Shown: positions 37,938-50,500 of the stretch, piece by piece
How the letters are laid out: the number at the start of each line of letters is the position of its first letter
How positions within the stretch are numbered: position 1 is the stretch's first letter
From: Xylocopa sonorina
Taxonomy: Eukaryota > Arthropoda > Insecta > Hymenoptera > Apidae
Assembly (NCBI RefSeq): GCF_050948175.1
Contig: NC_135195.1
Coordinates: 11,498,001 to 11,562,000, forward strand
DNA length: 64,000 nt
Direction: 5' to 3'
Position numbers and translations under genes: made by a program
The notes under the pieces: generated by a model
Database searches by the model: none
The model's input: only the letters and a program-made list of their open reading frames with translations
What the model was told of the DNA's origin: nothing

Positions 37938-38066
37938 TCTAGCCTCTCTTAATGTAAATAAGACACGTATATAGGCAGGTAGTATTCAAATTGATAACAT
38001 TTTTTGCATGAGACTCCCACTTCTTCTTCAGCGTTTTAACCTAAGTTACAAAAAGTTAGTCCATAA

Positions 38067-38170
38067 CTAACTGAGCAGTGGCACTGTCTCTACTGAACTA
38101 CGCCCTGAGACCCACTGTCTGATAAAACGATAGAGCGCTAAGCACGACCACAATATGATCAAATTAATAT
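38067..38170 (-). CDS. TM7SF3: TM7SF3-like exon 8: last membrane helix and C-terminus
   Basis: The acceptor CATTTTCAG (- strand, AG ending at 38171) is followed by 34 codons. They encode INLIILWSCLALYRFIRQWV, then SGRSSVETVPLLS and TAG (38069-38067). The acceptor phase matches exon 7's G|GTATTG donor. The hydrophobic start is the seventh membrane segment. It was found by phase and family similarity because the exon is very short. Confidence 0.8.
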
Positions 38171-41100
38171 CTGAAAATGTACGATTATGAACGTAATATT
38201 TTTGAAAACTAATCATTAAGTTGTATATATAAAGAGCCAACAATACCCGCAGCAGACACTGGATGCCGTATAATGGCTACGTCGAAGCCTTCGACGGTAG
38301 CCCTTCTCACTATATTTATTATTATGTATTTCAGGGAGGAACCAACGTAATAATCTATCGAAAGTATCACCAGAAAGGACGAGAATATGGCGACTGTCAT
38401 CGCAGTGGTAATTATAGACAGTATTCCTATGATAAAACCTATACTAATGGCAGAAACTGTGAACAGTATCCAAAAGATCCAGTCACTGTGCAGTATTATA
38501 AACGAATCTGGAAAAGAATCGAAATAAAAAATATTATCTAAACCTTCACACGAAAATGTTCTACGAATATCGGTCGTTATTGGAATAAAGATAAAAAGCT
38601 TTGGTCATGCACATTTTTCACAACATAAGTTCTTTTCCCGCACTTTGTAAACATAAGAAGTTAGCTAGCTGAGTGAATGCAAATCTGATATATAGCTCCG
38701 TATTTTCAATATCGATAATATCTATCTCGTTCATGAGCCATCTCGGTAGCCATCTTTTCACTTTTGCATATCGCAAGTACTTTCAGCGTAGTTTCACAGA
38801 TCACGAGAAACGTAATCGAAAAGACGCGGCGGAACAGAGGGTGGCCAAGTCGATCATCTGTCGACGGGGTAGATCGGGGGCTGGATACACCGAGCAGTTA
38901 CCGTACATGCATGGACCGTGTAATCTAAATAGGTCCCGGAGCTAAATAAATACTGGGGGACACAATTAGGTAAATGCGAATCTTCCAAGCTGGTTAGATC
39001 GCTTCGTGGGAGTTCGCGCAGGGGGCCAGGGGGCTCTGCGTGTCTCTGTGTGCACGTGACGATTTTTATTGTGTACGCGTGTGTGTAAGCATGTGTAGGT
39101 GAGGGTGGAGGGTTGATTATGGTGAGAAAGGTAGGAGGCGACGCGGATGCCCGCCGCTGCTGCATGGGGTGATTCGGCAGGCGAAGTTTCCACATGAGCG
39201 GACAACATTGATAAAAGCTACAGGGGGACTCTCTGACTGTGCCTTCATCCCTTCACCAAACTCGAACTAACTTCGGGGGCGGTGAGCTCTCTCTCTCTCT
39301 CTCTCCCTTCCCTCTCTCTACGTCTCACCCCCCTTTTTCTTTTCGCGTTACTCCACTCGTCCGCTTTTAAGCCGGCTTTCATTATTTTCCTATAATTTAC
39401 TACAACCCCTGGTGATCTTTCCACGAGCGAGCGGCGTGCCCGTGGAATCGTTTTATTTCCGGATACGTTTACTGGCGTTTCGCCAGTGTATCCTTTGAGG
39501 GACGTGATCGGTCTCTTCCGTTACCTGGAGAGTTGTAGTAGCCAACGGATGTGAAAAACATGCCCAGCGTCATCACCGAGTACAGTATTTGGCTGAAAGG
39601 GACGTGGTAACATACGGCTACAGTTATCAATGCCGAAATGCCTATGCCTATTAGCAGGCCAATTCCGATGCTCCCTGAAACAAATGAAGTACGGTTGTGC
39701 AATATACTCGTTGTACGATTAATACTCGATGGTTGCACGAAACGGGACTAAACGTGCACGCCTATATTGGGACTCATGCAAAAAATGAAATAGCTAATTA
39801 ATCGCATAAGATTTTTTCTCTACGAATAGTTTCACATAATCTAATGCAATAAAGCAATAACTTAGCTTTCTTATCGTTAACAATGAGAGATAAGGGTTCT
39901 CTTTTTATAGGAAATTTATCGTGAGTACCTTGTATGATATAACCGATCACGGTTCCAGTGAAGAGTAACGGCATAATCACGTCACAATTACAGCACATAT
40001 GACCTAGGAATATTAAGATAAATCCCAGGGTCATGCAAACAGCGCAGAAGAATTTCGAGGAGAAGTTAGCTGAAAGTAATAATGTGGTTAACAATTATTT
40101 TCTTGCACGCCAATAAAAATAAGCTTTACGCTTTGCGCGATGAAACACGTACGTAAAACATCACACGATTCTGGATCGACTATAGGATAGCAGCCGTACG
40201 AGAAAGCCGGCACGTAGGCTGAGGAATATATTCCGTACGTGGCCACTGCGACATAAACCGAGCCGGTTCCAGTATACGCGCTGAATACACGCCTCATTGG
40301 CGAGGAAATGGTAGGATTTGTTACCTAGTGGAAAATATTATTTTGTGCATGTGTTGCGCGTACGTGTGCCGTATGATATTATATATTTTATAAACTTGAC
40401 TCGTTTGCATTCCGGCCATAAGTGGGATAATGATCTTAGCGGAGATCGTAGTCTTACAAGCGGTCGTCAACGCTCGCATAGCGAATGCGTACGAAAGTTT
40501 CCACCCTACTAAGCCAGTTTGGCGACAGAAGGCATACTACTGACTTCTTGCGCTTATCGATAAACTTTATTAATGTACAGCCAATATAATACAAAAAACC
40601 AAAGGAAATGAAAAATCGGAAAAGTATATGAATCATTCTCAAAATGTATCTTTTGTCAATTACAAAAACAATTCATTAGAACTCCTCTTCCTTTTACTTA
40701 AATGGCTATTAATTAAACGATTCTTTGGCTAATCCAATAGGTCCTCGCTAAAGGGAAATTTTGGGTTACACGTAATACCTCGTATCCGTTCTCCATGATA
40801 TCTTTTGCAGTCAACATTTTCCTGATGGCCGTGAAATAAGTGTCGCTACTGAAGTCGTACCCGGGCAGGAATATCTGATACATCGTGTGCTCTACGGGGT
40901 TCCTCTGGCAAATCGGTTTGTCGCTGTTGTTCAGCGGCATCGAGGCGGGTTGTACGTCGACGATCACCATCGCAGGCAGTGTCTGCACGTTCGCGTACGG
41001 CGCGATCTCTGTATTGAACTCCATGTTGCATCCACCCGGTATGGGTGCTGCAGAGAGAACAATGAACTGATGGACGGGGCTGATCGTTCTTTGCAATGGG

Positions 41101-43071
41101 AAATTTATTATCGAGTCTGCTTCCTGCCTACGCGCGAAGTGGTACCATCGACGATACATAGGCTGGTCCGGTAGCTATTATTACTTTGGTTGCCAGGGTT
41201 CACGGAAGTTGGATAATATTGGGAAAGGTCAGTTTATGGAGATAGGGATATTTTTTAATGAATTTCTTGGTGAAACGTTTTGAAATTAATGTATGACATT
41301 ATTTACAATTTTATGCTTTTTTACAATTTGAAAAATCGGTCAGTCTGTTCGCCCGACTTTGGATTCTATGGTTTCTGATTTTGCTTACAAGTAAAAAATA
41401 CACTAAAATGATTGTAGATTGTAGAAGCTAAAATTACTTCGTTTTTGCATATTTTCGAGCCGATCAAGTTTCAATTGCATAACACACATCGAGTACAATA
41501 CTTACTAAGTGTTAAAGATTTATAGCTCACGGAACAATGGTAGAGTCGTATGAATTGTTTTGTTTGTACGAGATACGTGAATAATTACTCACCTCTGTTG
41601 TGGTAAGCAATGGCAACGAGCAGAGCTTGGACAGCGTGGACATTATCGTTTTTCACGAACAGCTGTGTCACTATGTTCTTGGTAAGCCTAGAGTAAAGGC
41701 CGATGTTCGATCCGAACACGCTTCTATTCGAAACTTTATTAAGATAATCTTTGTCATAAGACAATGTAACGTTATGTTGGTAGACATGAATTTGAAAAAT
41801 AATAAATGCAGCACTGGATGAAACATTTGTTACATTAAATGTTGCCTTGCTACTGGCTGCTATGGACACTGGCCGTACATATGGTATATTATCATGAACA
41901 GCAGTTAAGTCCATCGTTAATACACTTCCATCTGTAAAATGTGTATCATCCATTATATATACAAAAAACTGTTCTCTGCAATGATTTATTACATTATATC
42001 CAAATTATATTACACAGAGTTCTATCGTCGACAGATAGAAATCCTAGAAATACTTTAACGCCGCTTCTATCAATGCACACGAGAACAGTTCATTTATCTC
42101 GCAATGGTCTTACAATTTCTGAATACATTTATAACTATACAAGTTACAAAATGGGATAGTAAAATGTTAGTGATAAGTTTATATTAGCATTGAACGAGCT
42201 TGTTATATACTTTGACATAGTTAATTTCCAGATAACAATTGTTACAAATACTATAATGGTTCAGTTACTTTTAAATGTGAGTACGTAGATTTAGTAGTTT
42301 TCTTCTGCGCCAAATGAAAAGATACATACATGTTAGTACCACCACCACCGAGATGTGACTACATACTTATATGATTACAATACAAAAAGTATATACGTGG
42401 CAAGATTCTATATGTACCTTTCAAATGAATAGCTACATAGAAAATGAAATACGATAGATAGTGAGAAAATATTCAAAAGGCGCAAAGATTTTCTTCGAAC
42501 GAGTACATTTATTAAATACTTACTTTATGTTTACATATTCGCAACACATTATTTTATCTACACATATACATTTTATCACTAAATCCAGTGATAAACCATG
42601 AAAGGATAATAAAAAATAATTTCTAACAACATGTAATCGTTGGTGTTCCATTATAGCTTTGTATTTATACCCTATAAGACGGAAATTTAATACCCCTTAT
42701 ACACGCTATTAATAACCCGCGCATACTATTTATAACATCAACAATACAAAAGGTTATACCGTACACAGCTACTAAAACAACATGAAGATAAAACGAAATC
42801 GTACTGTTTTCAAACGCCACGTCGATTCTCTGTGAAAATTCATTCACGTTTCGCATGGGAAATCGACTACATTCGACGGTGAGCGTTCCGTTAACGTCGA
42901 CGCGAGAAGGTGTACACGAAAATCGAGAAAAATCGCCAGGACGCGGCATCGAAGTTTGAGGTTATGTTACTTACCGCTAACCAGCTCCGTATCCGAATAT
43001 TCGTTGCCGGATAGGCCGCCAGCAACGAGCAGCAAAATAATCGGCAGCCCTCTTCTAAAAGTCCGGCTCAT
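38067..43071 (-). CDS. TM7SF3: TM7SF3 homologue (seven-span membrane protein), 8 exons
   Basis: Exons, in transcript order, are 43071-42975, 41931-41593, 41047-40770, 40324-40153, 40069-39929, 39674-39525, 38507-38247 and 38170-38067. All join in phase and give 513 residues. The order is: signal peptide (hydrophobic LPIILLLVAGGLSG), a roughly 280-residue lumenal/extracellular domain with NxS/T sites (FNVTNVSS, HNVTLSY, NRS, NNS) and paired cysteines, seven hydrophobic helices, and a short tail ending VPLLS. Diagnostic blocks against human TM7SF3, from memory, are PIPGGCNMEFN, MYQIFLPGYD, LGFILIFLGH, SPDSFIILHSDWIFW and VILSIDYYVGSSLKYI. The human protein is linked to stress survival; a fly or bee role is not known to me. 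The gene converges with toy and diverges from the ANKS1-like gene. Confidence 0.85.
38247..38507 (-). CDS. TM7SF3: TM7SF3-like exon 7: two membrane helices
   Basis: On the - strand, the acceptor CTTTTCCAG precedes 38507 and the donor GCGG|GTATTG follows 38247. It encodes SFIILHSDWIFWILFTVSAI, SIGFIIGILSIITTAM, VAIFSSFLVILSIDYYVGSS and IIINIVRRATVEGFD. A read-through of the donor would stop 14 codons on (GIVGSLYIQLND). Confidence 0.85.
39525..39674 (-). CDS. TM7SF3: TM7SF3-like exon 6: two membrane helices
   Basis: On the - strand, the acceptor TTGTTTCAG precedes 39674 and the donor CCAG|GTAACG follows 39525. It encodes SIGIGLLIGIGISALITVAV, CYHVPFSQ and ILYSVMTLGMFFTSVGYY, two hydrophobic helices with a short polar turn. 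Confidence 0.85.
39929..40069 (-). CDS. TM7SF3: TM7SF3-like exon 5: first two membrane helices
   Basis: On the - strand, the acceptor TACTTTCAG precedes 40069 and the donor CAAG|GTACTC follows 39929. It encodes NFSSKFFCAVCMTLGFILI, FLGHMCCNCDV and IMPLLFTGTVIGYIIQ. The LGF...FLGH block is typical of the start of the seven-span part of TM7SF3. Confidence 0.85.
40153..40324 (-). CDS. TM7SF3: TM7SF3-like exon 4: end of lumenal domain
   Basis: On the - strand, the acceptor TTCCACTAG precedes 40324 and the donor TTAC|GTACGT follows 40153. It encodes VTNPTISSPMRRVFSAYTG, TGSVYVAVATYGIYSSAYVP and AFSYGCYPIVDPESCDVL. Two conserved-looking cysteines (YGCY, PESC) precede the membrane helices. Confidence 0.82.
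40770..41047 (-). CDS. TM7SF3: TM7SF3-like exon 3: PGGC domain
   Basis: On the - strand, the acceptor TCTCTGCAG precedes 41047 and the donor CGT|GTAACC follows 40770. It encodes PIPGGCNMEFNTEIAPYANV, QTLPAMVIVDVQPASMPLN, KPICQRNPVEHTMYQIFLPG and YDFSSDTYFTAIRKML. PGGCN.EFN and the C...YQ.FLP block are the clearest family signatures. Confidence 0.87.
41593..41931 (-). CDS. TM7SF3: TM7SF3-like exon 2: glycosylated lumenal domain
   Basis: On the - strand, the acceptor CATTTTACAG precedes 41931 and the donor AGAG|GTGAGT follows 41593. It encodes 112 residues with beta-rich character and several N-glycosylation sites (FNVTNVSS, YQHNVTLSY, SNRSVFGSN), then VKNDNVHAVQALLVAIAYHN. Confidence 0.82.
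42665..42949 (-). other. Unassigned open frame inside TM7SF3-like intron 1
   Basis: An ATG-started frame of 94 codons on the same strand as the host gene. It has a basic/polar first half (VDVNGTLTVECSRFPMRNV) and a hydrophobic stretch (FYLHVVLVAVYGITFCIVDV). It begins just 25 bp after the exon 1 donor. It is not needed for the TM7SF3 product and no family is recognised; it could be chance or an alternative exon. Confidence 0.2.
42975..43071 (-). CDS. TM7SF3: TM7SF3-like exon 1: start codon and signal peptide
   Basis: The - strand ATG at 43071-43069 opens MSRTFRRGLPIILLLVAGG, LSGNEYSDTELVS, a basic N-terminus and hydrophobic core with a likely cleavage site near LSG. The donor AGCG|GTAAGT begins at 42974. 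Without splicing the frame stops after two codons (TAA), which supports the donor. Confidence 0.8.
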
Positions 43072-43456
43072 GTCGATCGTGGTTACGAGCCGTGTGACAC
43101 ACTTATTCGATTAAATAGCCGCAAAGCCGAGTCGGCGTGAAGCCACGGAAAATCAGTACGGCGCAACAGCTGGTACTTGACAGTCGGCTACATGCCTGAG
43201 CACGGTATACTTCGAGTCCTCGGCTGGCGTCGCTCCGTCTCTTTCCAACGCGTCGAAACCCCGTTCCGTCTAGAGTGTTCCCCTTTCTGTCTGACTGGTG
43301 CGCGTCGCGCCTGTCTCGCGAAGTGACCGCGAGGTGGCGTCGCAGTCGCGCCAAGATGGCCACGCTGGATCAATGAAACGCGAGTAATCATAGTAAAAAC
43401 AGAAATTGACAAGTGTGCAAGTGAAGACCAGACTTTGATCACAGTGTAAATGGACC
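43072..43456. promoter_or_regulatory. Divergent promoter region between TM7SF3-like and ANKS1-like genes
   Basis: The two start codons face away from each other and are 385 bp apart, so both 5' UTRs and promoters must fit here unless there are unseen 5' UTR exons. The stretch is CpG-rich. It contains AAGATGGC at 43353-43360, which resembles the YY1/Pho-type core found near many housekeeping start sites. No clear TATA box is seen. Confidence 0.6.
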
Positions 43457-43560
43457 ATGGGGAAGGACCAGGAGCTGCTGGAGGCAGCGAGAAGCGGGAA
43501 TGTCACCGTGGTCGAGAAGATTTTGGGTCAACGAGCGAAGAGGAGTGGTCCACTGGCAAG
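43457..43560 (+). CDS. ANKS1: ANKS1-like exon 1
   Basis: ATG 43457 opens MGKDQELLEAARSGNVTVVE and KILGQRAKRSGPLA, ending at CAAG|GTGGGT (GT at 43561) in phase 2. The start was chosen because MGKDQELLEAAR is the family N-terminus; the ATG seven bases upstream gives an unrelated frame. Confidence 0.9.
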
Positions 43561-46500
43561 GTGGGTGTCACCGTAGCAGACTTTGCTTTTCCTCGCTTCT
43601 TTCTCGGTTCCCGCATTCTATTTCGCGTTCCACGCGAGAACCATCGCCTTGCGAGCGATCTCTCGACCGGATCGCCCGTTAAACGACCTCGCTCTCTGTC
43701 ACTACGTCGAAAGATCACGGTTACGTGACACGTTCCCCTCGAATCCGCTATTCAGACGATTTGTGTTTCGATGATAAAGTGTTTATACGGTATTGACTGC
43801 CGTTACGATTGTTTCCTTTCATCTCGTTCCTCGGAGCACGTTCGCGTTAACTTTTTTCATCCAGCACGAGTAACTGTGTTTTAGGCATAAACTGAATGGA
43901 GCGAGTCATTACGCGTACCGGTACTCGCGTTAAATTACCAACGCTCGATTGATCGTTACATTTTTCCAATTAATCCCGACAGTTCACCAGAGGTATTCGT
44001 GGATACGTGTCTGCCGTTTGTACCGTTAACACCATGGAATGTGTTCCATTCGATAGTTTTCGTATTAATTAACCGAAGGAATCTAATTGCGAGCTGTATA
44101 ATAAACAATACTGCATTTTTACGATTATTATCGTTGTTCTCCTTTCTTGTTTTTTTTTTTTTTTTTTTTGTTTCGTGGATTATTGTAATCTCACTCGGAA
44201 CTCGCGTGTATTTTCTGTCGATCGTGTGATAAATTTTTAATAAGCGACGATTTCCACGTCTCGCAGCCTGGTAATTGGATTCGCGGTACGCGTATCATGA
44301 AAACTGCAACAATCTTCGTTATAACGAATATTCTGGGTATCCTCCGGATTGCCTCGGTTCGCGCGACGCTTAATAGTCATGCGTTTCCCTGTAATACATA
44401 TTATACGACCGCCGCGTGGAAATAAACGCGGGCACCGTAATTTTCCCGGCCGTAATCAGATTTGCTCTGAATATCTATAGACTAGAATAATGCGCCCGTA
44501 TGCGCGTGTTGCCCGCGTTATATTGTCCAGTGATTATTCATGATTTCACCGTGACCATGAATCACTCTGCTGATATACGCGCGTACACACTGCACGCGTG
44601 TGACGAAGCACGCGAAGATGGGTTGTGACACGGGCACGCAACCGATCCCATTATCAATTATTGAAATTTGTGGCGAGCCTTTTAGCGAGACACGCGTAAA
44701 ACGTGTGCGCCTCGTCGTCCGGCGTTTCAAGTTCCGTTCACGTTACGCGCTTTGCGCGCTCAGATTCGTCTAGTTAAATCGACGAGATAAAGCAAACGTA
44801 AAAGTTTCGGTTGGCGTACCGGCGTGTCCAGAAGCGGCACTGTCTTTTAACGACTTATCGGGGCCTGGTAATATTCTATTTATGGTAGCAGATAAACGGG
44901 CTTATTTCGTTGGGAAGCTATTTATTTTTAAGAGTCAATGATAAGCCACGCTCGGACGTGATAGGTGAACGAAAATGGCGCGAACGTGCCCTAATATTAT
45001 CTTGCGTTAGGTTTAAGAAATGACCTCTCAAATTTATTTCGTATAATTAAAAAAAGTAATCAAATTCCATCGTGAATATTTCAAACGGAACACAGCACTG
45101 AAAAGGACAACCAAATAATTTCTTCCTGCTCGCTTGAATCATACTGTAACATGAAAAGGTCTCTTCCTAAGAAACCATTATATGCGTTCTACGTAATAAC
45201 ACTGCTCGAGGACAGTGAGTCCCATGTTCAGTTGGTTGTGGAGCGCAAAAAGTAGTCAGCCTAATAACTTAGTCATCCTTCCGAGTTAACGTAGCACGGT
45301 CTAAAAAGCGTCATTTAAATATCCGTGGACGTGTGTGCTCGACTACCGACAACCAGCTTCCACCTAACTCTCGGATCGGTTCGCGGAGAAGATAATCGAG
45401 TTGCTCGACAAATCACCGTCAGCGTCTATAATCGCGAGCCCTATTTCCAATCCAACTTTAGATCGTAATGGATTCCCCGTGCTGCAATCGATAGGTCGAC
45501 GCTGATCGATGGTGGGTTAGGTTAGGTCGATTAATCGAAGCGGTCGGTCGGCGGTCCCGCGTCTTTATTGACCCAGTCCCGCGAACTTCTCGACAAAGAC
45601 GACTCTGTCGACGCTTCTCTCCTGCCTCCATTAATTAAGTCACGCCGGCTACGGGACGAGAATGCCGTCGTTTGTTTTCGAGAGGGACCCGCCGCGCGCT
45701 CCTGTGCAAGCAGGCGCGCGTGCTTCGAGTGCATTCACGCATTTTAACACCGATTGTCGCTCGCGAGCAAAAACCTTCAGGGCGAAAGGGAAAGAGAGCA
45801 CACCAGCGAGGGTGTCGATAGAGCGAGGTAGAAAAGTACAGAGTGCAGAGGCGAAAACCGCTCCTCCGCCTCTTCTGCCCTCCGCTGTCCGGGTGAAGAC
45901 GAAGTAAACCGAGCGAGGAAAGGACGGAGGAGCTGAGATCGAGCAAACGACGAGTCTCTTAAATGAATCAGTGATTGCGAAATCTATTTGCCGTGACTCG
46001 GAATGTTTGAGTTAAGTTGAGAACAAGTAACGAAAATCGGGTCTCGCATTATTAAAGTACACATATCAGAGAACGGGTAAGTATACACAATTATGGTAAT
46101 AATAGTTTGTAGTAAACTCAGTTCATTATAACGTAAGCGATATCTCTTGTATACTTTGCTAAATAAACATGTTCATAATAAAAAGTAATATGAAAAACAA
46201 GTTATTTTTATAACATCAACGATAGTTAAACTATGTCAACACCATTATTTTTTATATTAAGAGCGCAATCATAGATTTACGAGGAGTTCGTGTGCGACAA
46301 TTAAAACTTCGAATGAAAGTTTAAAAAAAAGAAAAAAGACTAAATTCCAACAGAAATCTAATATCAGTAGCATATATTTTCTGCAATCACCGATTCAAGT
46401 GTATCACCACAAACGGTCTCCTCTAACAAATTGCCTCTTTTACTCGTCACGAGCCGCGCAATTTGTCCATAACTACAAAGCAGCCTCGCGGCAAATTTCC

Positions 46501-47481
46501 ACCGAAGCTCTTTACTCCTCACGGTTTTTGCTCTCTCTCTCTTCCTCGTCTTCCCGCCTCTCCCTCTCTCTTTTTTATCGCCCTTCCTTCGTCTTTCGTT
46601 CGCTCTTCGCAGAGATCACAGGAAAGCAATATAAAACGCGTTCATAGCCGAAGCTCGCGCCATAAACGACACCAGCGTCACTCGCGACGCGCAACCAGAA
46701 ATATTTTGCGATGCTAATCGCGCCTCTCCTCGTGTACGGGTGCCCGCGAATGTGTTTATCCTTTGTTTGCGCGGCGTGTTGACTTTGGGTCGGGCAATAA
46801 TTTTAATCACGGCACACGGAGGCCACAGGAAGGGCTTCCCTTCTCGATAGAAGCGTGTCCTCGGGCTAGCTGGCCTCCCGCGAACCAGAAGTTTTAGCGT
46901 CATCGGCTTGGCCGCGATAACTTTGCTCCTCTTTGATGTCTCCCAGGCGCGCACCGTTGGCCCGCCTCGGAATCCTGGCGCGGGGAAACCCGCTTTTTAA
47001 TTTATGTAGCCGAGGGCTTGATAAAAGCTCGTGTTCGACGGTTCAGAGGTAATAAAGGTCTCAGCGACCTTGTTTTCCGTTTATTCGAGAAAGAGGGACG
47101 AACGATTAGACAGGGGAACGTAATTCTGAGCTTGTATAAATATAAATTCCTGTGTGAATATAAATTCATAGGAATGCTAGATCAGAGACTCTTGGCGAAG
47201 AGATTTTTCATCGCGTACATTCACATCTCGTCGTGCTGCATTCCCTTTTTCCAGCTCTCGGCAAGTTCCACGTCCGAGCGATATCAATGTCAGCTGTTCC
47301 CCTCGAAATACTATATAGGTCAGTTTCTCAATTTTCTCGTACGTCGAACCTGGTAACGAGGTTAACCGCGGGAAGACGCAAGGACGGGTGATTCAAATTC
47401 CCCCGCGTCCCTATCCACGACTCCTTCGTTTTCTCGTTGAAATGGTATCGAATTTGAGAATCATCAAAGTGAAAGTGAGAA

Positions 47482-47544
<63 letters not shown>

Positions 47545-50500
47545 TCACCCCAACGATTCTATTACACTCGACCGATATCGCTGTAATGTTTTGTTCGTTC
47601 TCCGCTCTTCCGGAAGGAGGAATCGATGCGTTAAACGACCGACGAGGGGATAATTAGCCGACAGGCAAGGCTTCTGTCACGACGAGAACGTTCGCGTTCA
47701 TCGCGTTCGTTTCTGACACGGATCGATGGACGATCTTTCTCTTTAACAGACAGAGGGAACAGATATATAGATGTATAGAGAGAGGGCCGCCCTTTTCCTC
47801 GAGGGCGGCGAAACTGCATAAAGTGCAACTAGAAGAGCGCCCTACCCTCCTCCTCGCACACCCCCTTTTTCTCTCACCTTTCCGGGCTGACACTTGGAGT
47901 GTTTGCGAGGAAGGACCTTTTCGCGACATCAGCACGTATCGTGGCCCCGCTTCCTCGCCGGAGGAATTTATCGATTGACGCTCTAACAGCCCTCGCGTGT
48001 CTCTTCACCCTCGCTGCTTTCTGGCCCCTGTCTGCCTGTTTCTCTCTTTGTCGTCTGGCTCCTCTTCTTCTTTCCTCTTCGACAGCACGTATGTAAGTAG
48101 TACGTGCTCTTTCTCTTGTTTTCGATTATTCTCCGCTAGAACGCCGCGTTTCTCACATACGGACACTCCTTTTTACCCCTATTGTACCCTCGTTGCCCCT
48201 TGTTCTTTGACCTTTCTTGCAATTTTCATTTGCTCTTCCTTGTCTCTGTTCATACTATTTACCTTCTTACCGTTCGTTCTCAACCCTGCTGTCCGATCTT
48301 CTCGAGTTCTATCGATTTAATTATGCTCGGTATGTTTCCATACATATTTAGTGGTTTCAAGAATAATATCGAGATATTTTAATATATAACGGCAATGCCA
48401 TGAACGATGTCCCTTGTTTTTCTCTCCGTTCTCCCCCTTTTTACCATCTTTTCCATCTATTTCAATTTGTGCCTGTCTGCCTTCCCTCTTTTTCCGTATT
48501 CCGCCCTGCTCGCCCCACCTCGGGTCACCCTTGGTCGATCTTCCTAGTTTCCCTCCTCCATCTGCTCCCGACGTAAGGGCGCGTTCGCACTAAACACTCG
48601 CATCCGCGGAACCGGAAGGAGCCGGATAGAGGAGATTCTCTTATCCCTCGGCGTTTTATTGCTGCTTCGAGTGCCGGGGAAAACCGCGTAATTCAATGAC
48701 ACAGCTTTCTTCGGCAGATCTCGTTGTAAACTTTACTATCACCCTTTATGAATTTACTGTTGGACTGTTCAGATGTATCGATATTTGTAAAAAAAAATGT
48801 CATATCCGCAATTGCGATCTGGATAACGAAGAATTGTTTAAGTACGCGAGTTTCAGTGACAGGTTTTCAAATGCTCGATACAGCTGCGGTTTCTTTCAGT
48901 AGCCGATCGTACAATAAGGAAAAGGAATTCGTATGCAACAAACTCTGTGCACTTTGCATCTAAATACAATGGAAGTCTCGAGGGACATTCATAAGGCTGT
49001 GGCTTATTGTAAGTCAAGTGCGCATCTCGACGTACATTCAACCTCGATTTTCTTGAAAACAAAGGCCGCGCAGGAAAATGTTATTTCATTATTACCGTTG
49101 AATCATCACCGTTTGAATTAAAGCGTTCGTTGCGGAAACTGTGGCACATTGTGGAATTTCTAACTTACAGGATGTTAAAGTGAGGAAACGAAAACTAATG
49201 AACGGATCGTAGCATTGTTCGCGAATGCAATTAAGAATGAATGAATTAAACGGAGAATGCGGGTTAAAAGTGTAACGAGTACCGCGTGCATCCTGTGCCG
49301 ATGGTAAATAGGCGAGCGTTCGAACAGTCGCGTCATATATGTTACGACCCAACAAATCCGTGTTATAACGCGACGACCTTCCGTTCAATTACAAATAACT
49401 TCAAATCGTTTAACTTCAATATTCCGCGTGACACGCACGTCATCCACTCCCAATACAGAGAGGCCACTTAAGTCTTATTAGCGTGACACCAGCTTTCATC
49501 GCTCCGCGTAGCAAACTCGTACAGGAGAGATCCGATTATCGTATTCGAACGTGTGCTCTGTTTGTCCGCTCGCGGAGCAAAAACGTCCGGTACAATTACC
49601 CAGAGGAACCGGCGATTTTTGTCGTCGATCGTGGCCGGCGTCTTGATTAAAACCGGCAAGAAATTGCCATTATAGATGCCTGACAGACGGTGGGCCCCGG
49701 TGCTTTCATTCGAGGTTGAACGCGACCCCGCCACCTATCTGTATCTTTCATGTCCCCCCCCTCGTCGTCCAATTCGTAATGTTCGTAGACGTCGAGGGCA
49801 TCGGGCGATGTCCTTTTTGCAGACAATCTTCACGGTTTAATTAAGGAACTTGGGCAAGCGGATAAACTCGATGAATGGGGCAAGCGAGTCGGCGAGTCGA
49901 GGGTGCGACAGACGGGGAAAGACGGGAACGGTAGAGCTCGCAGGAGCAACTAGAGAGCCCGTGGTAGAGGGGTTTGGTGAAAGAAAGGAAGAGTCAAACG
50001 TTCCCGACTGGTCTAGCTGGGGAGAGACACGGGAGAGCGTGGCCATTCCGACGTACTCGCGTTGTGTGTACACGCGTGTACAGAGGGTTTCAGAGTCACG
50101 GGTCGTTCAAGCGTGGTTGGGGATGAAGGAAATCATTTTCAACGGTAAACCAATTGCACGACGAGTACTTCGTTTAAATAGCTTTACAAGCTGCGTTGAG
50201 AGGATCTGCAAAATTTGCTTTCCAACGAGTGTTCTTTCTACAGTCGCCTCGAATTTGCGAGGCTTTTATTGCAGGTTTTTTATCCAATTAAAAAGATAAG
50301 ACAAGCAAACAGGCGTATCCGCAGATAAGTAATCGAGCGATCGATATTATTAATTGCAATTGAATGTCGAGGTTAATATTGAAATACAACTTTTAAAGGA
50401 AGCTGTGATGGCAGCCAATGGTCGGTCGATGTACGACGAATTGCTCGCTTTCAGGCGGCTCCACTTTCGAACCACCGCGCAAGTTAGGTGTATCACCCTG

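Noticed and set aside
43450..43728. ATG at 43450 opening a 92-codon frame
   Set aside because: It overlaps ANKS1 exon 1 in another frame, while the frame from 43457 matches the family N-terminus and ends at a proper donor.
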